From CAVTOO01 sp963736355 (GTDB taxonomy: Bacteria; Pseudomonadota; Alphaproteobacteria; Rhizobiales; Xanthobacteraceae): 64,000 nucleotides of DNA. The stretch's first letter is position 1. Each line of letters starts with the position of its first letter. The notes under the pieces are model-generated. The model ran no database searches. It saw nothing but the letters and a program-made list of their open reading frames with translations, and was not told the DNA's origin. Location of the stretch: positions 90,546 to 154,545 of the forward strand of contig CAVTOO010000021.1 in NCBI GenBank assembly GCA_963736355.1. The letters run 5' to 3'. Shown piece after piece: positions 20,847-30,403 of this stretch. The position numbers were made by a program, and so were the translations under genes.

Positions 20847-21356
20847 TCAGGTCAGCGGCGTATCGGAGCCGTCATGGCCACGGCGGAAACGGCCCAGCAG
20901 TACGAGATCGGCAAGGCAGCACAGAAGTGCGAGCGTGACGCCGGCCGCGAGCGCGATCTTCGCCGGATAGACCGGAAACAGCACGATTCCGACCGAGTAT
21001 TCGCCGAGCCGAGTGCTTGAGATCGCCGCGACCCAGCTTCGCCATGCCATCACGCCGAAAAACACGATCATGCAAATCAGCGTCAGCACATCGACCGCAC
21101 CCTGAAACCACTTCGGCGTTCTGGTGTAGATCACATCCACGGCGATGTAGGCGCGGTTCTGGTGGACGGCGCCGAGACCGAGAAAGACCGCGATCACCAT
21201 GAGCGTCTGCGTGCCCTCGTATACGCTGTGAACCGGCTGGCGCAGCACGATGGTGCTGATGACATCGGCGGCGCCGAGCACGACGATTCCAAGGATCGCA
21301 AGTCCGCTGACGAACAGCAGCGCCATGTTCAGTCTGTGCAGAAATAAATCGATCAT
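20847..21356 (-). CDS. dctQ: TRAP transporter small permease (DctQ)
   Basis: Four-helix small membrane subunit of a TRAP-type secondary transporter. The 169-aa product begins MIDLFLHRLNMALLFVSGL. Hydrophobic stretches lie at about residues 10-32, 45-65, 88-108 and 130-155. It carries the family-like YEGTQTLMVIAVFLGLGAVH. It is the last gene of dctP-dctM-dctQ and starts 12 bases after the dctM stop, behind GAGG. Confidence 0.88.
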   Translation of the reverse strand: MIDLFLHRLNMALLFVSGLAILGIVVLGAADVISTIVLRQPVHSVYEGTQTLMVIAVFLGLGAVHQNRAYIAVDVIYTRTPKWFQGAVDVLTLICMIVFFGVMAWRSWVAAISSTRLGEYSVGIVLFPVYPAKIALAAGVTLALLCCLADLVLLGRFRRGHDGSDTPLT

Positions 21357-21368
21357 CGCCGTGCCTCG

Positions 21369-22682
21369 CTAGAACTGCATGCGGCTTGGCAGCCACGTCA
21401 CGACATCGGGGAAGAAGATGAAGATCGTCAGCGCCAGAATATTGAGAAGAACGAACGGCAGGATGCCGCGCAGCAGATCTTCCATGACGATCATGCCCTT
21501 GCCCGCGCCCGCTGTTGCGAACAGATTCAGGCCTATGGGCGGTGTGATGGCGCCGATCTCGATGAAGGCGATCACCATGACGCCAAAGAAAACGGGATCG
21601 ATTCCGGCGTTCTTGATGATGGGAAAGACGAACGGCATCGTCACCAGCAGCATGGACACGCCGTCCATGAAGCAGCCAAGAATAATGTAGAGCACCGATA
21701 TCAGAAGCAGCAATTGCAGCGGGGTCAGTCCGAGGCTGCCGGTGAAATCGACGATGTCGCCGACCAGGCCGCTCACGACCAGCATGCGGGAATACAGAAG
21801 CCCGCCGATGATGATGATGAATAGCATCGCCGTGGTCTGCGCCGAGGAGCGCAGCGATTCCGACAGCATCGGCCATGTCAGCAGCCGGCGCGCGGCGATG
21901 ATGATCAGCGCGAAGAAAGCGCCCATGGCGCCAGCCGCCGATGGCGAGAAGAACCCGCCATAGAGACCGACCATCAGGCACATGAACAGGAGAATGATCG
22001 ACCAGGTGCTGCCGAGCGCTTTCCAGCGCTCATGGGCCGGCGCGCGTTCGCGGCGCTTCGGTGCGATCGACGGGTCCCAGCGCACCCACACCACGATCAG
22101 AAGGCAATAAAGCCCGGCCGTGATCAGGCCGGGAACGATGCCCGCGATCATCAGTTTGCCGATCGAGGTCTCGGTGAGAATGCCGTACACGACCATGCCG
22201 ATGGATGGCGGGATCATCGCAGCCAGCGTGCCGACCGAGGCAATGCAGGCGCTGGCGACCGACTTCGAATAGCCGAGCCGCAGCATTTCCGGCAGCGCCA
22301 CGCGCGTGAACACGGTGGCATTGACGAGCGGCGAGCCGGAAATGGCAGCGAAGGCCGTCGCGCCGGAAATCGTCGCGAGATACAGGCCGCCGCGCAAATG
22401 ACCGAGCCAGCGGTCGGCCGCGGTATAGAGCTCGGCCGCCATGCCGCTATTCATGGCCAGATTGCCCATCAGCAGGAAGGTCGGCATCACCGCGAAATCG
22501 TAGTTCGCTGTGATCGAATAAGGCATCGTCTGCAATTGCCCGAACAGGAAGTTCGGTCCGCCGATCATCACGAGACCGACAAGACCCGCCATGCCCAAGG
22601 CAACCGCAACCGGGATTCCGAGGCCCAGCAGGATCACCATGCCGAGCGTCATGAGGAGTGCGGTACTTGATGGATCGAACAA
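21369..22682 (-). CDS. dctM: TRAP transporter large permease (DctM)
   Basis: 437-aa, roughly 12-helix ion-coupled permease that forms the translocation pathway. Typical features are the N-terminal ILLGLGIPVAVALGMAGLVG, ISGSPLVNATVFTRVALPEM, ASVGTLAAMIPPSIGMVVYG, and ILGCFMDGVSMLLVTMPFVF near the C-terminus. Intact. It lies between dctP and dctQ. Confidence 0.93.
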   Translation of the reverse strand: MFDPSSTALLMTLGMVILLGLGIPVAVALGMAGLVGLVMIGGPNFLFGQLQTMPYSITANYDFAVMPTFLLMGNLAMNSGMAAELYTAADRWLGHLRGGLYLATISGATAFAAISGSPLVNATVFTRVALPEMLRLGYSKSVASACIASVGTLAAMIPPSIGMVVYGILTETSIGKLMIAGIVPGLITAGLYCLLIVVWVRWDPSIAPKRRERAPAHERWKALGSTWSIILLFMCLMVGLYGGFFSPSAAGAMGAFFALIIIAARRLLTWPMLSESLRSSAQTTAMLFIIIIGGLLYSRMLVVSGLVGDIVDFTGSLGLTPLQLLLLISVLYIILGCFMDGVSMLLVTMPFVFPIIKNAGIDPVFFGVMVIAFIEIGAITPPIGLNLFATAGAGKGMIVMEDLLRGILPFVLLNILALTIFIFFPDVVTWLPSRMQF

Positions 22683-22765
22683 GAAGAACCCCTGCCCCGT
22701 TTCGACCGTTTGAGGCCGTCGCGGATTCCTTGATTTTTGGGAGAGTGGCGCGGTTGGACGAAAGC

Positions 22766-22789
22766 GGCGCGACCTTTGGGGGTCGCGCC
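22766..22789 (-). other. Intercistronic hairpin between dctP and dctM
   Basis: The perfect arms ggcgcgacc and ggtcgcgcc surround a 6-base loop, 10 bases after the dctP stop. Such hairpins behind binding-protein genes commonly attenuate downstream transcription or protect the upstream mRNA. No T-run on the minus strand marks it as a full terminator. Confidence 0.7.
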
Positions 22790-22799
22790 GTTTCTTCTA

Positions 22800-23840
22800 T
22801 TACGACTTCGGCTGGAACTGTACGTTCAATTCCTTCCAGCGCTTGGCAATCGCAGCTGCCGCTTCGCCGCGGCCTGCCGCCTTCTGCTTGTCGGCCCAGA
22901 CGTCAATGAAGTTCGGAAGCATGGCTTCCATCTTCTTCTGATCCGGGAAGTCCGAGAACTCGACGCCGGCCTTCTTCATCAGTTCGACGGCGTCGGTATT
23001 CGACTTGGTGATGAGTGCGAGATCGACCTTGCGCGCATCCGCCGCCGCATCGTCCAGAAGCTTGCGGACTTCCGGAGTCAGCGAGTTCCACTTCGCCAGA
23101 TTGTAGGTGTTGAGATGCGAGACGATAGTGCCGAACGAGATGTTCGAACCGTACTTCGCAATCTCGTAGAGACGGTTGGTGGCGATCAGGTCCCAGGGCA
23201 GCAGCATGCAGTCGATGACCTTGCGCTGCATGGCTTCATAGAACTGACCCGGCAGCACGGTCACCGGCGTGGCGCCGAGCGCATTCAGCGCGATCGGGAA
23301 GTATTCGCCCTGGCTGCGGATTTTCTTGCCCTTCAGATCCTCCAGCGTCTTGATCGGCGTGGTGCAAAGCAGGTGGTACTCGTTGAACACGTGCTCCCAC
23401 TGCGGATGGATATTGTTGGCCTTGGCCTCTTCCTGCAGCGACGGCATTTCCTTCCACAGCGTCGGCCAGATCGTCTGGATCGACGGCACGGTCGGCATGC
23501 CGAGCGGAAGTGCGCTCAATGCGCCGAGCAGCGGCACCTTGGCCGGATAGTAGCTCGGCGTGATGGCAGCCATGTCGATCGAACCGGCGGACAGCAGATC
23601 GAGCAATTCGGCCGGTGCACCGGCGGAGCCCGCCCAGAAAATTTGGATCTGCACCTTGTTGCCGGAACGCTTGGCCACGTCCTGCGCAAACAGATCGTCG
23701 GACTGGGCAACAGGCGCCGTCTTCGGAACGGTGTGGCCCATGCGCAGGCGCACATCCGGATAGGTCTGCGCCGATGCGCTGGCCATGTAGCCCGCGACCA
23801 TCAACGACGTAAAACCAACAACCTTCAACGCTGACTTCAT
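22800..23840 (-). CDS. dctP: TRAP transporter substrate-binding protein (DctP)
   Basis: Periplasmic solute receptor, 346 aa, with a signal peptide (MKSALKVVGFTSLMVAGYMA, cut near SASAQ). DctP-type features are VRLRMGHTVPKTAPVAQSDD, LRDL-type KTLEDLKGKKIRSQGEYFPI, and the ligand-arginine region that follows. The substrate is unknown. Neighbouring catabolic genes suggest a carboxylate. First gene of its operon. Confidence 0.9.
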   Translation of the reverse strand: MKSALKVVGFTSLMVAGYMASASAQTYPDVRLRMGHTVPKTAPVAQSDDLFAQDVAKRSGNKVQIQIFWAGSAGAPAELLDLLSAGSIDMAAITPSYYPAKVPLLGALSALPLGMPTVPSIQTIWPTLWKEMPSLQEEAKANNIHPQWEHVFNEYHLLCTTPIKTLEDLKGKKIRSQGEYFPIALNALGATPVTVLPGQFYEAMQRKVIDCMLLPWDLIATNRLYEIAKYGSNISFGTIVSHLNTYNLAKWNSLTPEVRKLLDDAAADARKVDLALITKSNTDAVELMKKAGVEFSDFPDQKKMEAMLPNFIDVWADKQKAAGRGEAAAAIAKRWKELNVQFQPKS

Positions 23841-24285
23841 TTGCTTCTCTCCCTTCGAGATTCAGACGATCGATTCTTTTCGCCGATCACTGCGTGACCA
23901 CCGACGTCGATCGCTTGTTGTGAATGAACCTGGTGTGGCGCTCCCATCTATGCGGGTCGGTTTTCCGAACCTCGCTGATTTATTGGGTCGCGTTTTCATC
24001 AAACGCGGCCACGATCATGATAGCATGTGATGCAGTGCAACAAATGCGCTGCCTCACGCCAAACGCTCGAAAGACCAATAGCGTGACCTTTTGACACGGT
24101 CAAGAAATCGACGCGCGTTACACGTCGTCAGACAACTCGCGCAAACACACTGCAATGGCCGACGGTGACGCGCCGATGCATGCCCATGAATGAGGCTCAG
24201 GTCGTCGCTTGTGTCGCGAGCTTGACAGATAGGCAGGCGCCGGTCGCATCAGAGCTGCCCCAAGCGAGAGCAAAACGCGCGACCG
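23841..24285. other. Intergenic region upstream of dctP
   Basis: These 445 bases carry no gene I can support. The part next to dctP holds its ribosome-binding site (GGGAGAGAAGC on the minus strand) and should contain the promoter of the TRAP operon. The remainder is the 3' flank of the GMC oxidoreductase gene. Confidence 0.5.
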
Positions 24286-26016
24286 TCAGGCCTCCGCCTT
24301 GATCAAGTCTGACATGCGCTCACTGAGCATGATTGTCGGAATATTGGTGTTCGCGCACGGAATGGACGGCATCAGCGACGCATCGCAAATGCGCAGACCG
24401 GTCACTCCCCTCACCACCCCAGACGAATTCGTCACCGCCAGCGGATCGTCGTCCGCGCCCATGCGGCAACTGCCGCAAGCGTGCCAGACACCGACAATGG
24501 CCTCGTGCAGGAATTGATCCAGCGCCGCGTCGTTTGCGATCAATTCCCGGATATCGTTCGGCGCGATGAAGGTCTTGATCAGCTGACTGCGTGCAATGCC
24601 GGTATCGAGCATCTTGGCAAACACGGCCGTCTGGAAAGCGTTCCACGCTGTCGGAGCCGATACGGCCCGGACGCGATCCGAGAAGATCGTCGGAAACACT
24701 TCATGACGTACCGGGTCGAGCGCAGGATCGAGCGCCAGTTCGGCGATGGTACGGAAGGCGATCTTCATGCGCTCGTGATCGCGCCGGTCCGACAGAAGGC
24801 GAAAATCGATCAGCGGCGACTGCGATGGATCGGTGGAGCGGAGCGTAATCTCGCCTTCGGAATAAGACTTGTTGATCCACAGATAGAACGTGCCGAGCTG
24901 CGCACCGACGGCGTGCCAGGCCGTGCGCGCCAGGACTGCCATGTTGAGGTCGGCCGGCGGGCAACCATCCACGCCGGACGAAAAGCGGAAATGTGCCTGC
25001 GTATGATGTCGGTCCGTCGGGGGGAAGCGGACAGCGGGCTTCAGAAACATGCTAATGCCGATAGCCGGGTGCTCCAGCAACCGCTTGCCGACGCCGGGCA
25101 CATGCGCAACCACGGGAATGCCAAGCTTCTTCAGCTTTTCCGCATCGCCGACGCCGCTTCGCATCAGCACCGCAGGCGTGTTGATCGCGCCGGACGACAC
25201 GATGGTTTGCCGCGCCTTGACCATTGCGCGCTCGCCATCGACACGGATATCGGCGCCGATGGCGCGCGTCCCGTCGAACCGGACCTTCTCCGCCATCGCG
25301 TTAGTCAGCACGGTCAGATTCGGCCGGCGGCGCACCTCGTCGGTCAGGTAGCAAACCGCCGCCGACGATCGGACATTCTCCTCGCTCGCAGTCATTGCGA
25401 CGCGTGTAATGCCGTCACCCCATTCGGCGTTCTGGTCGTCAACGAAGCGATAGCCGCGCTTGGTCAGAACATCGACGGTCGAACGCACAAACCCGGACAG
25501 TTCATTGTAAGGCTGGCGGTGGATCGCGATCGGGCCGCTATTGCCGTGCTTGTCGCCGGAGAAATCCGCATCGCTTTCGAGCTTGCGGAAGTAAGGCAGG
25601 ACCTTATCCCACGACCAACCGTCCGCGCCCTGCTCGCCCCACTCATCATAATCCGCCGGAGCGCCACGATTGCCACACAGCCCGTTGATGCTCGAGCCGC
25701 CGCCCAGTACGCGCGCCTGTTCGTAACGGGCAATCTTGCGCTCACGCGGCGCATTGCCCGGCACGTCGCCGAGATAGGCTTGCAGATCGGAGAAGAAAAA
25801 GTCGCGTGTGAAAAAGGCGCGGCTCGGATAGGTCGATTTGATTTCCGGCGGCATCGACTCCGCGCTCAGATCGGGACCAACCTCGACCAGAACAACATTG
25901 ACGGCCGGATTTTCGGAGAGCCGTGCGGCCAGCGTGCAGCCTGCAGAGCCGCCTCCGATGATCAGAAAATCCGCTTCACGGGCCGCAACCTCGGCCAAAG
26001 TCTTCGCATCGACCAT
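24286..26016 (-). CDS. GMC-family FAD-dependent oxidoreductase
   Basis: Oxidises an alcohol to an aldehyde or acid using FAD (glucose-methanol-choline family). 576 aa. The N-terminal FAD motif is DFLIIGGGSAGCTLAARLSE. GMC signature 1 lies around ARVLGGGSSINGLCGNRGAP and signature 2 around SSGAINTPAVLMRSGVGD. The active-site His is in GVWHACGSCRMGADDDP, and the C-terminal PCANTNIPTIMLSERMSDL closes the FAD site. It follows the 2-hydroxyacid dehydrogenase gene by 28 bases and is probably co-transcribed with it. Choline dehydrogenase is only the best-known relative; the substrate is not determined. Confidence 0.9.
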   Translation of the reverse strand: MVDAKTLAEVAAREADFLIIGGGSAGCTLAARLSENPAVNVVLVEVGPDLSAESMPPEIKSTYPSRAFFTRDFFFSDLQAYLGDVPGNAPRERKIARYEQARVLGGGSSINGLCGNRGAPADYDEWGEQGADGWSWDKVLPYFRKLESDADFSGDKHGNSGPIAIHRQPYNELSGFVRSTVDVLTKRGYRFVDDQNAEWGDGITRVAMTASEENVRSSAAVCYLTDEVRRRPNLTVLTNAMAEKVRFDGTRAIGADIRVDGERAMVKARQTIVSSGAINTPAVLMRSGVGDAEKLKKLGIPVVAHVPGVGKRLLEHPAIGISMFLKPAVRFPPTDRHHTQAHFRFSSGVDGCPPADLNMAVLARTAWHAVGAQLGTFYLWINKSYSEGEITLRSTDPSQSPLIDFRLLSDRRDHERMKIAFRTIAELALDPALDPVRHEVFPTIFSDRVRAVSAPTAWNAFQTAVFAKMLDTGIARSQLIKTFIAPNDIRELIANDAALDQFLHEAIVGVWHACGSCRMGADDDPLAVTNSSGVVRGVTGLRICDASLMPSIPCANTNIPTIMLSERMSDLIKAEA

Positions 26017-26044
26017 TTTGCCAGTCCGGTTGTTCGGATTCTTC

Positions 26045-26974
26045 TTACAGCTTGGTTGCGTCCGTGAATTCGCGGCCTTCGAGGAAGGCGTGAATGTCGC
26101 TCTTCACACGCCCGATCATGCCGATGCGCCCTTCCCGCGTCACCGCGGCGCAATGCGGCTGCAGCACGGCGTTGTCGAGCGCGAAGAAGCGCGGATCGGG
26201 ATTTGGCTCGTTCTCGAACACGTCGAGGCCCGCGCCCCAGATCACATTATTCTGCAGCGCCTTGATCAGGTCTTCTTCCACGACCACCGCGCCGCGCGCG
26301 ATGTTGACCAGCACGCCGTCCGGCCCGATCTTCTTCAGCACGTCGGCATTGACGATACCGCGCGTCTGCGGCGTCACGGCGCACGCCAGAATCAGCACGT
26401 CGGATTTTTCCGCCAGCTCCGCGACGGTCGGCACGTATCCGTATTCGACGTTCTTCTTATTCGGGCCGGTATAGAGCACGGTCATGCCGACGCCCTTGCA
26501 GCTGTCGGCGATCGTCTTGCCGATGCGGCCGAGCCCGACGATGCCCGCCGTCTTGCCGCGGATACGGCGCGTCGGGGCATTGCGCTCCTTGGCCCACTTT
26601 CCTTCACGCACGAACTTGTCGGCCTGCGGCGTGCGCCGCATTGCAGCATACATCAGCGCAATGGCCTGGTCGGCGGTGTCGGGCGTCACCACATCAGGCG
26701 TGTAGGATACCTTGATGCCGCGCTTCGCCATCGCCGGCAGGTCGATCTTGTCGAGACCTGCGCCCTGGTTGGCGATGAGCTTGAGGTCGGGCAACGCGTC
26801 GACAATGGCATCGGTCACGCCGTGAATGGCCATAGTGACAGCGATCTTGCTGCCCGGGCGCTTGCCCTGTTCCGGTTTGAACTCGACGAGATTGAAGTCT
26901 TCCGCGAGAGCTGCACGCAGATCCGGAGGAATGAACGAGACAACAAGAACCTCAGGCTTCGTTCCGGACGACAT
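26045..26974 (-). CDS. D-isomer-specific 2-hydroxyacid dehydrogenase
   Basis: NAD(P)-dependent enzyme interconverting 2-hydroxy and 2-oxo acids (hydroxypyruvate/glyoxylate reductase-like). The start is ATG 26974 (MSSGTKPEVLVVSFIPPDL), behind AGGGAGC. The nucleotide fold has TAGIVGLGRIGKTIADSCKG. Catalytic residues are visible: Arg in VNIARGAVVVEE, Glu in GLDVFENEPNPDP, and His in LQPHCAAVTREG. 309 aa. It is upstream of the GMC gene in the same direction and divergent from the fumarase-like genes. Confidence 0.9.
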   Translation of the reverse strand: MSSGTKPEVLVVSFIPPDLRAALAEDFNLVEFKPEQGKRPGSKIAVTMAIHGVTDAIVDALPDLKLIANQGAGLDKIDLPAMAKRGIKVSYTPDVVTPDTADQAIALMYAAMRRTPQADKFVREGKWAKERNAPTRRIRGKTAGIVGLGRIGKTIADSCKGVGMTVLYTGPNKKNVEYGYVPTVAELAEKSDVLILACAVTPQTRGIVNADVLKKIGPDGVLVNIARGAVVVEEDLIKALQNNVIWGAGLDVFENEPNPDPRFFALDNAVLQPHCAAVTREGRIGMIGRVKSDIHAFLEGREFTDATKL

Positions 26975-27160
26975 CGGCAAGCTCCCTAACGCGATTGTTT
27001 TTATGTCTACGGATTGGACCGTGAAACAGGATGGGTGCCAGCAGAAACGGCGGTTGCCAAGCTGGCGGCTGTTTTATACGTTCTAAAAGGTGAAAAGGCC
27101 AGTGAATGGGACTGAAGGCTTTGTCCCACCTCCCATTCAAAAAGTAGCGGGGTAACGTCC

Positions 27161-28030
27161 TTGTCGATTTCCTACGAGACAATTCGCGACGTCACGGCGG
27201 GGCTCTATGAGCGCTCGCTGCGCAAGATCCCCGAGGATACCAAGCAGGCTTTGCGCGTTGCACGCGACGCGGAAACCAACGAGCTTGCGAAGAAGACGCT
27301 GACCTTTCTGCTGCACAGCGCCGAAGCCGCCGAGACCAAGAAGTTCTATGTGTGCTCGGACAACGGCATTCCTGTCTACTTTGTCAGGCTCGGGACAAAT
27401 GCCCGCATCGACGGCAGCATCAAGAAGGCAATCAAGGACGGTTTCGCGCAACTCGTCGAAACCATCAGCCCGCCGCTGATGAAACATGTCACCAATCCGC
27501 TGACGCTAGAGCGCGGCTACGCCGGCAAGGATATGCCGGCGATCTCCTTCGACATGATCGACGATGCCGATTATGTCGAGATCGTCTGCTCGCCCAAGGC
27601 GCTGGGTTCCGGCCGCTGGGCCGATCTCGAAATCTTCTCGTTCCCCTCCCTTGAGGAAATCGAGAAGTACATCATGGAAGTCGTGATGCGGGCAGGCTCC
27701 CAGCACTGCCCGCCGGTTACGATCGGCGTCGGAATCGGCGGCACGTTCGACTACGCCGCCAAGATGGCCAAGGAAGCCTCGATACGCCCTTACGGCCAGA
27801 CCAATCCCGAGCCGATCCTTGCGGCGATGGAAGAGCGCCTGCTGAAAGCCGTGAACAAGACCGGCTTCGGGCCGATGGGCACGGGCGGCGACACCACCGC
27901 GCTCGCGGTCAACGTCAACTATGCTTCCGGCCATGGCTTCACGCCGGTGGCGGTCTGCTTCAACTGCTGGATCAACCGCCGTCTCGGCGCTCGCATCAAT
28001 AATGCGGGCGAGATCACGTACTTTGAGTGA
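27161..28030 (+). CDS. Class I fumarate hydratase / tartrate dehydratase-like alpha subunit
   Basis: The Fe-S hydro-lyase N-terminal domain as a separate subunit (TtdA/FumA-type). 289 aa from TTG 27161 (SISYETIRDVTAGLYERSL), with a GCGGGG stretch upstream. Putative cluster cysteines are in EIVCSPKALGSGRW, MRAGSQHCPPVTIGVGIGGT and VAVCFNCWINRRLG. The beta subunit follows after 10 bases. Family members dehydrate malate, tartrate, methylmalate or related acids, so the precise substrate is open. The catabolic context argues against a plain TCA role. Confidence 0.88.
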   Translation: MSISYETIRDVTAGLYERSLRKIPEDTKQALRVARDAETNELAKKTLTFLLHSAEAAETKKFYVCSDNGIPVYFVRLGTNARIDGSIKKAIKDGFAQLVETISPPLMKHVTNPLTLERGYAGKDMPAISFDMIDDADYVEIVCSPKALGSGRWADLEIFSFPSLEEIEKYIMEVVMRAGSQHCPPVTIGVGIGGTFDYAAKMAKEASIRPYGQTNPEPILAAMEERLLKAVNKTGFGPMGTGGDTTALAVNVNYASGHGFTPVAVCFNCWINRRLGARINNAGEITYFE

Positions 28031-28040
28031 GGGGATAAAG

Positions 28041-28696
28041 ATGGTCACAACGCATCACCTCACCTTCCCGCCCAAGGAAGAAGACATCCGCAAGCTCAAG
28101 GCCGGCGATATCGTCTTCATCACCGGCGAAGTCACGAGCGGTGCCGGCCTGCCGACGCTGGAGCGCATTCGCGGCCTGCTCGATCGCGGCGAAAAACTGC
28201 CGGTCGATTTGCGCCATGGCAGCCTGATCCATGTGCCGAGCTATTCGCGCCAGAAGGCCGACGGCACGTATGAAATTCTCTACGTCAATCCGACGACCTC
28301 AACGCGCTTCAACGCCTACATGCCCGGCCTCATTCGCGACCTGAAGCTGCGTGTCACCGGAGGCAAGGGCGGGCTCAATGCCGAAGCGACCAAGGCGATG
28401 AAGGAAGTCGGCTGCGTCTATCTCGCCTTCCCCGGCGGCGGCGCCACGATCCTGTCTGCGGCGGTCAAGGGCGTGAAGTCGCTCTACTGGGACGATCTGA
28501 TCTTCCAGTACCGGCTTGTGACCATGCAGGTGGAAAATCTCGGCCCGCTCACCGTCGGCATCGATTCCCACGGCACCAGCCTCTACGACGATCTCGCCGA
28601 AAGCGCCGAGAAGCGTTTACCGGAAATCCTCGAAGGCCTGCGCAAGGACCGTGAAGCCTCCGGCGCACCTGGCAGCAAGCACTCAGGAGCGAAAGC
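28041..28696 (+). CDS. Class I fumarate hydratase / tartrate dehydratase-like beta subunit
   Basis: Swivel-type C-terminal domain of the two-subunit hydro-lyase. It starts at ATG 28041 (MVTTHHLTFPPKEEDIRKL) behind GAGGGGATAAAG. Conserved features are FITGEVTSGAGLPTLERIRG, the substrate loop NPTTSTRFNAYMPGLIRDL, GGKGGLNAEATKAMKEVGC and GIDSHGTSLYDDL. In the raw sequence the frame reads on to 28949 across the next gene. The expected stop near 28690 is missing, probably through an indel, so the end given is the limit of family-like sequence. Confidence 0.82.
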
Positions 28697-29532
28697 GTGC
28701 CTGTCGTTCAAACCAAGCCGGGCGCACCCGCTATCTTCTCGCCGATACGGACGCCGGCGAAACATCCGATCGCGTCGCAGCCATTCTCGTTCACGGCTCT
28801 GGCGGACGCGCGGAAGTGTGGCAACCGGTCATGAACATGTTCCGGCGCATCCGCCCGATCGCGGTCGACATGCCCGGCCATGGCGAGAGCGAAGGCGATT
28901 TGTGCAACAGCGTCGAGGAAGCAGCAGCTTTCATCGAAGATTTTCGTAAAGCGCTCAAGCTCGACCGTGTCGTGGTCATCGGTCATTCGCTCGGCGGCGC
29001 TTTCGCGCAACATTATGCCTACGCTTATCCGCAAGCCTGCCACGCGGTGGTTATTTCCAATTCGGGATTGAGCTTCGTCGGTAATATCGACCGTATCAAG
29101 AAGGTCGAGAACGACTGGGAAGGCTGTATCGACTATTACGCGCTGGGCCAGGTGTCGCGTAAAGCCTCGCCGCAGGTGCTGGCGGCGTCCTACGAAATGG
29201 TGCGCCAGCGCGATCCGGTGATCCTGCGTCACGACCTCATGCAATGCCGCGGCTGGACCTCACGCGACTGGATCGCCAGCGTGGAGACGCCGGCGCTTAT
29301 CGTCTCGGCTTTTGAGGATCAAATGACGCCGCTCGACCGCGCCATGGAGCTCTACAATCTGATGCCCAAGGCACAGATGTGCATTATCAGCCCCTGCGGA
29401 CATTCACCTGTTCTGGAACACCCGATGAGATTCGTCGCGGCGGTGGATTCTTTCGTCGAGGAACTGACGCCGGGCGTCATCGAGAAAGCCGTGGCGGCAA
29501 CCTACAAGAGCGCTGCCGAGGCCGTCGCCTGA
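28697..29532 (+). CDS. Alpha/beta hydrolase (frameshifted near the start)
   Basis: Predicted esterase or C-C hydrolase. Likely start is GTG 28697 behind AGGAGCGAAAGC, giving (M)PVVQTKPG; the main frame then begins TRYLLADTDAGETSDRVAAI, so a one-base deletion near 28715 is inferred. Catalytic triad: Ser in VVVIGHSLGGAFAQHYA, Asp in LIVSAFEDQMTPLDRAM, His in SPCGHSPVLEHPMR. The oxyanion-type HGSGGRAEVWQPVM is present. It lies downstream of the hydro-lyase pair and converges on gntR, so it may act in the same catabolic route. Confidence 0.82.
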
Positions 29533-29569
29533 CGTAACCGTAAACGCCGATCTGAACGGCGCTCGACAA

Positions 29570-30322
29570 TTACTTCAACTGCACATCAAGCCGCACGACA
29601 TCGCCGCGATAGACGCCAATGCCGGCAAAAACGAGACATCCGCTGTCGTCAACGGCGGAGCGATGCACGATCGCGACCGGCGCGTTGAGCGGAATTGACA
29701 GCAGATTGGCGGTTTCGCTGTCGGCGGTACCGATAGTCAGCGTCTGCCGCGCGTCCTTGATTTTCACACCGGCGACTTCCGCGATGAGGCGCATGGACGT
29801 GCGCGTCCGCAGCGCTTCCTCGGAAATGCGCGCTCGCAGACGCTGATCGATATAGGCATCGGCGATCAGGTAGGCCTCTCCGTCGCGCAGATGGCGGCGG
29901 CGCAGATGCCAGTAGGATGGTGCTTGCGTGCCAATATCGTGCATGCGCCCATGCAGCTCGGCATCATCCTCCTGCGACACAACCTCGATATCCGCGTTGG
30001 GCCGCGCACTCAAAAGCCCGGACCAGTCGCTCTCCACGGTGCACCACAATTTCTGCTGCGGCCGATAGATGACGAAGGTGCCCTTGGCGCGGAAGCGCTC
30101 GATCAGTCCCTCGCCTTCCAGAATGGTCAGCGCCTGACGGATGGTCGCACGCGCCACGGAGAATTCCGCCGCCAGCGCGTCGACGGTCGGGATCTGTTGG
30201 CCAACATGCCAAAAGCCGGTTTCGATCCGCCGCCGGAACAAGGTTGCAAGCTGGATATAGCGTGAGATCGCACTGCGGTCGAAATCGATGACCGTGTTGG
30301 TCGCCTGCACCATGGCCGTCAC
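29570..30322 (-). CDS. GntR-family transcriptional regulator with UTRA domain
   Basis: 250-aa HutC-subfamily regulator. The N-terminal winged helix has YIQLATLFRRRIETGFWHVG, QQIPTVDALAAEFSVARATI and RQALTILEGEGLIERFRAKG. The C-terminal UTRA effector domain has YWHLRRRHLRDGEAYLIADA and IPLNAPVAIVHRSAVDDSG. It closes the minus-strand run leuC-leuD-ssuB-ssuC-ssuA-echA, and it probably controls the surrounding catabolic genes in response to a pathway metabolite (inference). Confidence 0.9.
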   Translation of the reverse strand: MTAMVQATNTVIDFDRSAISRYIQLATLFRRRIETGFWHVGQQIPTVDALAAEFSVARATIRQALTILEGEGLIERFRAKGTFVIYRPQQKLWCTVESDWSGLLSARPNADIEVVSQEDDAELHGRMHDIGTQAPSYWHLRRRHLRDGEAYLIADAYIDQRLRARISEEALRTRTSMRLIAEVAGVKIKDARQTLTIGTADSETANLLSIPLNAPVAIVHRSAVDDSGCLVFAGIGVYRGDVVRLDVQLK

Positions 30323-30335
30323 CCCAATACCCGTT

Positions 30336-30396
30336 CGGCGGGCTTCCCCGCCGGGTACGTATACAGTATCACAATAGTGCCCACCACCGGGTGGGC
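30336..30396. promoter_or_regulatory. Candidate operator/hairpin region upstream of gntR
   Basis: Three symmetric elements sit in 61 bases just before gntR: cggcggg/cccgccg (30336-30353), gtatac at 30359-30364 (fits the GT-N-AC pattern of HutC-type sites), and gcccacc/ggtgggc (30379-30396). There is no T-run, so these are more like operator sites than a terminator. Binding is not shown. Confidence 0.4.
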
Positions 30397-30403
30397 AAAA
30401 ACT

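Noticed and set aside
30379..30396. Rho-independent terminator between the crotonase gene and gntR
   Set aside because: The hairpin has no T-run on the minus strand; it fits an operator or stabilising structure better.
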